A DNA stretch of 12,695 nucleotides from Actinomycetota bacterium. Its GTDB lineage: Bacteria > Actinomycetota > Actinomycetes > S36-B12 > UBA5976. Both the position numbers and the translations under genes were made by a program. A model generated the notes under the pieces. That model was not told the origin of the DNA. It did not search any database and was given only the letters and a program-made list of their open reading frames with translations. Positions 7,121 through 12,695 of the stretch are shown piece after piece (within the stretch, counting starts at the first letter, position 1; every line of letters starts with the position of its first letter). The DNA is taken from contig CANFIL010000031.1 of the NCBI GenBank assembly GCA_947447095.1, positions 1-12,695 of the forward strand, read 5' to 3'.

Positions 7121-7321
7121 ATGTCTGCTGCACATGACGATCACGGCCACACAGTTGCCGCTTGGACAGTATCTGCTCTCTTAATGCTTTCGTCGATAGT
7201 CGCTACTGCCGGTGTCGTAATTCAGAACTGGACTATTTTCTGGGTGGGTATTGCACTCATTCCGGTTGCAGGTATTGCAGGCAAGGTCCTTGCACTTATG
7301 GGCTTTGGCAAACAAGCCTAA
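7121..7321 (+). CDS. HGxxPAAW-family small membrane protein
   Basis: This is a 66-residue protein with a His-rich start (H5, H8, H10) followed by HGHTVAAW (8-15) and two hydrophobic helices (about residues 14-36 and 38-60). It corresponds to the small actinobacterial HGxxPAAW family that sits between the trpE-linked membrane protein and trpC. The family's signature proline is replaced here by V12. Function is unknown. It has a strong AAGGAG ribosome binding site and lies 35 bp after the previous gene on the same strand. A 65-bp gap with direct repeats follows before the response regulator. Confidence 0.85.
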   Translation: MSAAHDDHGHTVAAWTVSALLMLSSIVATAGVVIQNWTIFWVGIALIPVAGIAGKVLALMGFGKQA

Positions 7322-7326
7322 ACATC

Positions 7327-7353
7327 TTGACCTTTTCTTAACATTCATTTGAC
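7327..7353 (+). promoter_or_regulatory. three TTRAC direct repeats with 11-bp period, candidate response-regulator operator
   Basis: TTGAC (7327-7331), TTAAC (7338-7342) and TTGAC (7349-7353) start exactly 11 bp apart, one helical turn, in the 65-bp gap before an OmpR/PhoB-type regulator gene. Tandem 11-bp half-sites are the common operator layout for this regulator class (the PHO box type), so autoregulation by the downstream protein is a reasonable reading. TCAATT at 7363-7368 lies where a -10 would be expected for activation from these sites, but it is a weak match. The repeats are seen directly; binding is inferred. Confidence 0.5.
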
Positions 7354-7366
7354 TCTTCGCAGTCAA
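7349..7366. repeat. perfect inverted repeat TTGACT-N6-AGTCAA
   Basis: The last direct repeat (TTGACT, 7349-7354) has a perfect inverted copy (AGTCAA, 7361-7366) after CTTCGC. It could form a small hairpin in RNA or add a fourth, opposite-facing half-site to the operator. There is no T-run after it, so a terminator for the preceding gene is unlikely. Confidence 0.4.
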
Positions 7367-7386
7367 TTGCAAGGCAGGCTGAGCAT

Positions 7387-8070
7387 ATGAGCGAATCCAA
7401 GGGCTTAGTCGTTGTCGTCGAGGACGAGAAATCCATTTCCGATTTGCTGCGCATGTATTTAACTCGTGAAGGTTTTGGCGTTCATGTCGAGGCGGACGGT
7501 GCGGCTGGCTTGGCTGCAATTAAGTCACTTCGACCTGTTGCTGTAATTCTTGATGTTGGGCTCCCAACAATGGATGGCACACAAGTGTGTCGAGAGCTGC
7601 GCGCTTCGGGCGACTGGACACCAATACTTTTTTGCACAGCACGTGACGAAGAAGTTGATCGAATTTTGGGCCTTGAAATGGGTGGCGATGATTACATCAC
7701 CAAGCCTTTTAGCCCGCGTGAAGTTGTGGCTCGCATTAAGTCAGTAATGCGCCGCACTAACGGACTTCCTGAAGGCTCTGGAATTGTGCGGCTTGCCGGA
7801 ATCGAACTCGACCCCGAGTCACGACGAGTCACACTTCTGGGTAAAGACATTATTCTCACAGCCACCGAATTCGATCTACTGGCTCATTTGATGAGTAAGC
7901 CAGGTCGCGTGTTTACTCGTGACGAACTCTTGAGCCACGTTTGGGGCTATTCCTCCATTGTTGGAACGCGAACTGTTGATGTCCATGTTGCCCAGTTACG
8001 GGCCAAGTTTGGCGATGACAATCCAATTCGCACAGTGCGTGGTGTTGGTTACTCAGTGGACAAGGACTGA
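7387..8070 (+). CDS. OmpR/PhoB-family response regulator
   Basis: This 227-residue protein has an N-terminal receiver domain (about 5-122) and a C-terminal winged helix-turn-helix DNA-binding domain (about 132-225). The receiver is intact: acidic pair E12/D13, phospho-acceptor D56 in ILDVGLPTMDG, T84 in CTAR, and K106 in YITKPFSPRE. The winged helix shows LTATEFDLLAHLM, FTRDELLSHVWG, RTVDVHVAQLRAKFG and RTVRGVGY, all typical of the OmpR class. The cognate kinase gene starts 5 bp after its stop. It lies between trp genes on the same strand but is preceded by its own gap with possible operator repeats. Its regulon cannot be read from the sequence; control of the flanking trp genes is possible but unproven. 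Confidence 0.95.
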   Translation: MSESKGLVVVVEDEKSISDLLRMYLTREGFGVHVEADGAAGLAAIKSLRPVAVILDVGLPTMDGTQVCRELRASGDWTPILFCTARDEEVDRILGLEMGGDDYITKPFSPREVVARIKSVMRRTNGLPEGSGIVRLAGIELDPESRRVTLLGKDIILTATEFDLLAHLMSKPGRVFTRDELLSHVWGYSSIVGTRTVDVHVAQLRAKFGDDNPIRTVRGVGYSVDKD

Positions 8071-8075
8071 TTCAC

Positions 8076-9455
8076 ATGTTTCGTTCGCTGGCATCGCGTG
8101 CTGCGCTGGTTACGGGAGCCGTCGCTGCAGTGGCAGTTTTGATTGCTGGGATCATCGCATTGCCACTCATCCGCGATGCGGCCCAAGCGCAGGCCCAATC
8201 GGCCTTGGCTAGTCAGGCAGATCTTGTGCGAGACGTTGCCATTCGACCGAACGATTTTGACTTAGACAACGATCATGGAAACGGCAATTCGGATCGCGCT
8301 TTGCTAGGCGTTGTGAGTTATTTGCGCGCGCAAGGTGTTTCAGTGGAGCCAATCATTCCAGGAACGACGCTTCCGTCATTTATGTCACCTGAACAAATCG
8401 CGGCAATTGTTCACGGTCACCCGGTGAGCGGGCGAAAGTGCACCGAAGGTACCTGTGTCTTCATTGAGGCCAGGCCTGTGGGCACCGGCACTGGCATCGT
8501 GTTGGTCCAGCCCATTTCTGTTGTGTCCGCAGTAACGTCGACGGCTATTGGGCGGATTGCGGTCGCACTCGTCATTGGATTTGTTGTCGCTGTGATGATC
8601 GGGCTGATAGCAGCTCGCCGGCTAGTCAAACCTTTGGCCAATGCTGCGGATGCAGCGCACAGACTTGCACTTGGTGAACGGGATGTTCGCGTCACGCCCG
8701 AAGGTCCTGCTGAGGTTGCTGAGATTGCCATAGCGCTCAACGTATTAGCAGAGGAACTTGCGTATAGCGAAGGTCGTCAGCGCGAGTTTTTCTTATCAAT
8801 TTCTCACGAACTTCGCACACCGCTCACAGCAATTCGAGGCTATGCCGAAGCTATGTCCGACGGCATGGTCAGTGCCGATGAAACTGTTCAAGTAGGAAAT
8901 GTAGTTTCGGCGGAATCGCTTCGCCTTGATCGACTAGTGAGCGATCTTTTAGATCTAGCTCGCTCAGGTGCCGTAGATTTTCCCGTCAATTCGCAAACCG
9001 TTGATCTCGTCGCTCTGGTTACAGACGCAGGTGAGGTGTGGGAAAGTCGCTGCGCGAAGGAAGGCACAGTCTTCTCGCTCGAACTTCCAGATATGCCCGT
9101 TCACGTGTCAACCGATCCCATCCGGGTTCGCCAGATCGTTGACAACCTCGCTGAGAATGCCTTGCGTGTGACCCCTGCTGGATCGCCGATTGTTTTTGCA
9201 GTTACACCGCCTGGGTCAATTGAAGTACGCGACGGTGGCCCTGGATTGTCAGATGATGACATCGCTGTGGCATTTGAACCCGGTGAACTTTATGAGCGGT
9301 ACAAGGGCGTGCGCAAAGTTGGCACTGGCTTTGGCCTGGCTCTCGTGGGTCGATTGTCATCCCGGTTAGGGGCAAGAGCCACTGCTGGAAAATCGAACGA
9401 GGGTGGAGCGGTGTTTCGCATAGATTTTCTCACCGCGTCAAAGCCCGTAAACTAG
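8076..9455 (+). CDS. sensor histidine kinase (HAMP-HisKA-HATPase)
   Basis: This is a 459-residue membrane kinase paired with the response regulator just upstream. Order: short cytoplasmic start, TM1 (about 10-32), an extracytoplasmic sensor region (33-159) with two cysteines C122 and C127, TM2 (about 160-180), HAMP (about 181-233), HisKA with H244 in SISHELRTPLTAIRGYAEAM, and an ATPase domain. The N-box N357 and N361, the G1 box DGGPG (386-390) and the G2 box GTGFGLALV (416-424) are present, so it looks catalytically complete. The sensor region matches no domain I can name, so the signal is unknown. AAGGA at 8062-8066 lies nine bases before the ATG. trpC begins 29 bp after its stop. Confidence 0.95.
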   Translation: MFRSLASRAALVTGAVAAVAVLIAGIIALPLIRDAAQAQAQSALASQADLVRDVAIRPNDFDLDNDHGNGNSDRALLGVVSYLRAQGVSVEPIIPGTTLPSFMSPEQIAAIVHGHPVSGRKCTEGTCVFIEARPVGTGTGIVLVQPISVVSAVTSTAIGRIAVALVIGFVVAVMIGLIAARRLVKPLANAADAAHRLALGERDVRVTPEGPAEVAEIAIALNVLAEELAYSEGRQREFFLSISHELRTPLTAIRGYAEAMSDGMVSADETVQVGNVVSAESLRLDRLVSDLLDLARSGAVDFPVNSQTVDLVALVTDAGEVWESRCAKEGTVFSLELPDMPVHVSTDPIRVRQIVDNLAENALRVTPAGSPIVFAVTPPGSIEVRDGGPGLSDDDIAVAFEPGELYERYKGVRKVGTGFGLALVGRLSSRLGARATAGKSNEGGAVFRIDFLTASKPVN

Positions 9456-9484
9456 AACTTCCATCCAACCGCTGAGGGTTTGCC

Positions 9485-10294
9485 ATGACGACTGTGCTTG
9501 ATTCAATCGTCGTTGGCGTGCGGGAAGATTTAGAACTTCGCAAGAGTGCTGTGTCGCTAGAAGTGCTGCGTGGCCTGGTGCAAGACGCGAGCCCCGCGGT
9601 TGACGTGGCACGACGCCTCACGACAAATACTTTTAATGTGATTTCTGAAGTAAAGCGCGCTAGCCCGAGTAAGGGCCATCTCGCTGACATTGCAGATCCC
9701 GCTGAACTAGCGAAGCAATATGAACTTGGTGGCGCGGCAACGATCAGTGTCCTGACTGAAGCACGACGTTTTAATGGCAGCCTTGCAGATCTTGACTCAG
9801 TCCGTGCTGCAGTCCAGACGCCGCTATTACGCAAAGACTTCATGGTTGATGAGTATCAATTCTGGGAAGCACGTGCACACGGCGCAGACATGATTCTGCT
9901 CATCGTAGCCTCGCTCAGCGACCAGCAATTAAGTGAGTACTTCGCACTTGCTAGTGAACTTGGTATGGCAAGCCTGATCGAAGTTCATGATGAAGCCGAA
10001 CTCGAACGTGCGTTGGCAATTTCACCACAGATCGTTGGCGTGAATGCTCGAAATCTCAAGACTCTGGACGTTGACCTGGCTACGTGCCATCGTGTGATTC
10101 CCCACATCCCGAAAGATGTTGTGGCGATCGCAGAATCAGGAATTTCAACTATCGAGCAAGTTCGCGAGCTCGCAGCCAGTGGTGCCCGTGGCGTTTTGGT
10201 CGGCGAAGCACTCGTCACAGGTGGCACACCGGCGCAAACTGTTCAAGAATGGACACAGGCTGGCGCTGTCCAGCGAGAATTGAGTAAATCGTGA
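9485..10294 (+). CDS. trpC: indole-3-glycerol phosphate synthase
   Basis: This 269-residue TIM barrel converts CdRP to indole-3-glycerol phosphate. Active-site residues are visible: E55 and K57 in ISEVKRASPSKG, K117 in LLRKDF, E166 in LIEVHDE, N187 and N190 in GVNARNL, and E217 in IAESGI; these match the catalytic Glu/Lys set of Sulfolobus IGPS as I recall it. It is not fused to TrpF. The ATG has GAGGG about six bases upstream (9474-9478). A TAAACT at 9448-9453, at the very end of the kinase gene, could be a -10 for an internal promoter, but no good -35 accompanies it. The gene overlaps trpB by four bases (GTGA), so trpC, trpB and trpA are likely one translational unit. Confidence 0.96.
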   Translation: MTTVLDSIVVGVREDLELRKSAVSLEVLRGLVQDASPAVDVARRLTTNTFNVISEVKRASPSKGHLADIADPAELAKQYELGGAATISVLTEARRFNGSLADLDSVRAAVQTPLLRKDFMVDEYQFWEARAHGADMILLIVASLSDQQLSEYFALASELGMASLIEVHDEAELERALAISPQIVGVNARNLKTLDVDLATCHRVIPHIPKDVVAIAESGISTIEQVRELAASGARGVLVGEALVTGGTPAQTVQEWTQAGAVQRELSKS

Positions 10295-11496
10295 GTATCG
10301 ATACTGCAGTAGTCCCTGATGCCTTAGGTCACTTCGGCCCATTTGGTGGTCGTTTTGTTCCAGAAGCACTCATGGCTGCTCTTGATGAGATCAATGATGC
10401 TTTTCATAAGGCGATCGTAGATCCCTCCTTCACCGCAGAGCTCAATGATTTGCTGGTCAACTACACAGGTCGCCCAAGTCCGATAACTGTTGCAGCTAAC
10501 TTCTCGAAGCACTGCGGTGGCGCAACAATTTTGCTCAAGCGAGAAGACTTGAACCACACAGGTTCACACAAAATCAATAACGTTCTAGGTCAGGCGCTGC
10601 TTACTAAGCGCATGGGTAAGACGCGTGTTATTGCCGAAACTGGCGCTGGCCAACATGGCGTTGCAACTGCTACTGCCGCAGCTTTGTTTGGACTCGAATG
10701 TGTCGTCTACATGGGTGAGGAAGACACAAAGCGTCAAGCACTCAACGTTGCACGCATGCGTTTGCTCGGTGCAACCGTGGTGCCAGTGACCACCGGTAGC
10801 CGCACCTTGAAGGACGCAATCAACGAAGCGATGCGTGATTGGGTTGCCAACGTTGAAACAACGCACTACCTGTTTGGAACAGTTGCAGGTCCGGCTCCAT
10901 TCCCAGAACTGGTTCGCGAGTTTCATCGCGTCATTGGCAAGGAAGCGCGACAGCAAATGTTGGATCGCTTCCATCGCTTGCCGGATGCGGTCGTTGCATG
11001 TGTCGGCGGTGGCTCAAATGCCATTGGAATCTTCCACGAATTTATCCCTGACACAGACGTCAAGCTAATCGGCATCGAAGCCGGCGGCGATGGGGTTGAA
11101 ACCGGGCGACATGCATCAACCATTACTGGTGGGGCAGTAGGCGTACTTCACGGCGCTCGCAGTTTTGTGCTCCAAGACGAAGATGGCCAAACCGTTGAAA
11201 GCCATTCAATTTCAGCCGGTCTTGACTACCCAGGTGTTGGACCAGAACACGCCTACCTCCATGACATCGGCCGCGCCGAATATCGTCCTGTAACGGATGC
11301 ACAAGCGATGGAAGCATTCCAAATTTTGTGTCAGACCGAAGGCATCATTCCTGCAATCGAAACGGCGCATGCGCTACACGGCGCTATGACACTCGGCAAG
11401 GAACTAGGTCCGGAGGCATACATCCTGATTAATTTGTCTGGCCGTGGCGACAAAGACGTAGAAACCGCTGCACGTTGGTTTGGACTAACGGAGTAA
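10291..11496 (+). CDS. trpB: tryptophan synthase beta subunit
   Basis: This 401-residue PLP enzyme joins indole and serine to make tryptophan and forms the alpha2-beta2 complex with TrpA. K94 in HTGSHKINN is the PLP lysine. E116 in AETGAGQHG matches the catalytic glutamate. GGGSNA (239-244) binds the PLP phosphate, and S383 in NLSGRGDKD contacts the pyridine nitrogen in this family. It is the standard TrpB1 type, not the stand-alone TrpB2. The GTG start overlaps the trpC stop (GTGA) and has only a weak ribosome binding site, so coupling to trpC is likely. The small trpX found between trpC and trpB in Streptomyces is absent here. trpA starts 2 bp after the stop. Confidence 0.97.
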   Translation: MSIDTAVVPDALGHFGPFGGRFVPEALMAALDEINDAFHKAIVDPSFTAELNDLLVNYTGRPSPITVAANFSKHCGGATILLKREDLNHTGSHKINNVLGQALLTKRMGKTRVIAETGAGQHGVATATAAALFGLECVVYMGEEDTKRQALNVARMRLLGATVVPVTTGSRTLKDAINEAMRDWVANVETTHYLFGTVAGPAPFPELVREFHRVIGKEARQQMLDRFHRLPDAVVACVGGGSNAIGIFHEFIPDTDVKLIGIEAGGDGVETGRHASTITGGAVGVLHGARSFVLQDEDGQTVESHSISAGLDYPGVGPEHAYLHDIGRAEYRPVTDAQAMEAFQILCQTEGIIPAIETAHALHGAMTLGKELGPEAYILINLSGRGDKDVETAARWFGLTE

Positions 11497-11498
11497 CG

Positions 11499-12278
11499 AT
11501 GTCATCAATCCACGACGCCTTTGCCCGCGCAAAGTCAGAGAATCGCGCAGCACTCATCGGATATCTCCCAGCAGGCTATCCATCACGCGACGGTGCCATT
11601 GAATGCATCAAGGCGATGGTCGAAGGCGGCGTTGACATCGTCGAAATCGGACTGCCATACAGCGACCCAGTTATGGATGGGCCAACGATTCAGGCAGCAG
11701 TTGAAATTTCACTCAACGCAGGCACCAAGATCGTCGACGTCATTGAGACAGTGCGCGCAATTGCTGCAGATGGCACACCAACGCTCGTGATGTCGTATTG
11801 GAATCCAATTGAACGATTCGGTGTCGAAAAATTCGCGACTGAACTCGCCAACGCAGGTGGCGTTGGCGTGATTACGCCAGACCTGACACCCGAAGAAGCC
11901 GGTGCTTGGAACGCAGCCACCGACGCACACGGAGTCGATCGGGTGTTCCTAGTTGCACTCTCAAGTACTAACGAGCGCATTGCAACAGTAGCCAGCGAAA
12001 CGACAGGCTTCATCTATGCAGGTGCGGTCATGGGTGTGACAGGTGCCCGATCATCAATTTCAGGTGCGATTCAAGATCTCGTAGCGCGCACCCGCCAAGC
12101 CAGCGAACTTCCCGTTGCTGTTGGTCTTGGAGTGTCGACTCCGGAACAAGCTCATGAAATTGCGCAATACGCTGATGGCGTGATTGTTGGAAGTGCTTTT
12201 GTGTCAGCGATCGAAAAGGGTGGCGCACAAGGAGCTCGTGAACTTGCTGAAAAGTTGGCAGCAGGAGTGAAGCGCTAA
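11499..12278 (+). CDS. trpA: tryptophan synthase alpha subunit
   Basis: This 259-residue TIM barrel cleaves indole-3-glycerol phosphate to indole and glyceraldehyde 3-phosphate and channels the indole to TrpB. E49 and D60, in VEIGLPYSDPVMDGP, fall on the same numbers as the catalytic Glu49 and Asp60 of the Salmonella enzyme. The loop-6 GVTG segment (179-182) and GLGVST (209-214) phosphate-binding region are present. The frame is open to 11475 inside trpB, but the ATG at 11499 is preferred because it lies 2 bp after the trpB stop with GGAG at 11490-11493. The next gene starts 2 bp after its stop, suggesting the operon continues. Confidence 0.96.
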   Translation: MSSIHDAFARAKSENRAALIGYLPAGYPSRDGAIECIKAMVEGGVDIVEIGLPYSDPVMDGPTIQAAVEISLNAGTKIVDVIETVRAIAADGTPTLVMSYWNPIERFGVEKFATELANAGGVGVITPDLTPEEAGAWNAATDAHGVDRVFLVALSSTNERIATVASETTGFIYAGAVMGVTGARSSISGAIQDLVARTRQASELPVAVGLGVSTPEQAHEIAQYADGVIVGSAFVSAIEKGGAQGARELAEKLAAGVKR

Positions 12279-12280
12279 TT

Positions 12281-12695
12281 ATGTCGGACAACGTTGTTTC
12301 CGTAATCGGAACTGTGTTTAGGTTTGTACTCGCTGGCGTCTTGTTGTACGCAGGCGGAATCAAAATTATGGAGCCACACGGAGCACGTGACGCGATCTTC
12401 GCCTATCGCATCTTTCCGCCATCGTGGGGAAGTGTTTTGGGGTATGCGTTGCCGCTGCTAGAAATTGGTTTGGGGCTCCTGCTGATTGTTGGGCTTTTTG
12501 TGCGGGTGAGCGCACTCATTACGGCACTACTGATGCTCGCGTTTGTTGCTGGCATTGCAAGCGTGTGGTCGCGTGGTTACAGCATCGACTGTGGTTGTTT
12601 CGGCGGTGGCGGCGATATCAGCCCAGCCGGACGTGCGTCGCGATACACCCAAGAAATTTTGCGAGATCTTTTGTTTGCCGGCATGGGTTTTTGGC
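12281..12695 (+). CDS. MauE/DoxX-like membrane protein (partial, 3' end missing)
   Basis: An open frame of 138 codons runs from the ATG at 12281 off the right edge without a stop. It encodes a multi-pass membrane protein with hydrophobic segments at about residues 6-26, 49-72 and 76-94, and another starting near 127. YAGGIKIMEP (23-32) and SIDCGCFGGGG (100-110) fit actinobacterial MauE/DoxX-like proteins, in which a Cys-Gly-Cys pair sits just after the third helix. The usual next gene in actinobacteria would be a DsbA/thioredoxin-like protein, so a role in thiol redox at the membrane is plausible but inferred. AGGAG at 12263-12267 is 13 bases upstream, a long spacing. It lies 2 bp after trpA and is likely co-transcribed with it. 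Confidence 0.8.
   Translation, partial: MSDNVVSVIGTVFRFVLAGVLLYAGGIKIMEPHGARDAIFAYRIFPPSWGSVLGYALPLLEIGLGLLLIVGLFVRVSALITALLMLAFVAGIASVWSRGYSIDCGCFGGGGDISPAGRASRYTQEILRDLLFAGMGFW

Noticed and set aside
9437..9451. GTCAA and GTAAA near the start of trpC as inverse copies of the TTRAC operator
   Set aside because: They are 10 bp, not 11 bp, apart, one is not TTRAC in reverse, and they lie in kinase coding sequence, so they do not support regulation of trpC by the same operator.
9430..9843. 137-codon minus-strand open frame over the kinase end and trpC start
   Set aside because: It is antisense to trpC, with the Arg/Ser-rich composition expected from reverse reading of an actinobacterial gene.
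10585..10974. 129-codon minus-strand open frame inside trpB
   Set aside because: It is entirely antisense to the conserved core of trpB and its Cys/His-rich translation looks like a frame shadow.

Overview
The window is a histidine/tryptophan biosynthesis supercluster from an actinobacterium (Actinomycetota). The evidence is the actinobacterial gene order: hisD-hisC-hisB-hisH-priA-hisF, then hisI-trpE-Trp-associated membrane protein-HGxxPAAW protein, then trpC-trpB-trpA. A PriA-type HisA, a TIGR03085-family protein and a MauE/DoxX-type membrane protein after trpA point the same way. Base composition, judged by counting two sampled lines, is close to half G+C. That is low for the phylum and would fit a lineage such as small-genome aquatic actinobacteria, but the genus cannot be told from this sequence.

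Layout. Positions 1-3902 (+) hold the 3' end of hisD, then hisC, hisB, hisH, hisA/priA and hisF, closely packed with GTGA and ATGA stop/start overlaps. A minus-strand gene of the TIGR03085 / mycothiol-dependent maleylpyruvate isomerase-like superfamily (3906-4538) converges on hisF with 3 bp between them. From 4634 a second plus-strand block starts divergently: hisI overlaps trpE by 4 bp, and trpE overlaps a four-helix membrane protein gene (trpM-like). A 66-residue HGxxPAAW-like membrane protein follows. Next come an OmpR/PhoB-type response regulator and its histidine kinase (7387-9455), then trpC, trpB, trpA (9485-12278) and a truncated MauE/DoxX-like gene running off the end.

How the genes work together. 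HisI, PriA, HisH-HisF, HisB, HisC and HisD cover most of histidine synthesis; hisG, hisE and the histidinol-phosphatase are not here. TrpE, TrpC, TrpB and TrpA cover most of tryptophan synthesis; trpG and trpD are not here. There is no trpF, and HisA carries the residues expected of the dual-substrate PriA isomerase, so one enzyme probably serves both pathways.

Most of the region is ordinary biosynthetic DNA, and no clearly new system is seen. The points most worth a second look are the two-component system placed inside the trp block, three TTRAC direct repeats at an exact 11-bp period in front of it, and leaderless-looking promoters in the divergent hisI region. No RNA genes, insertion sequences, CRISPR arrays or origins were seen. 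The longest non-coding gap is 95 bp (4539-4633).
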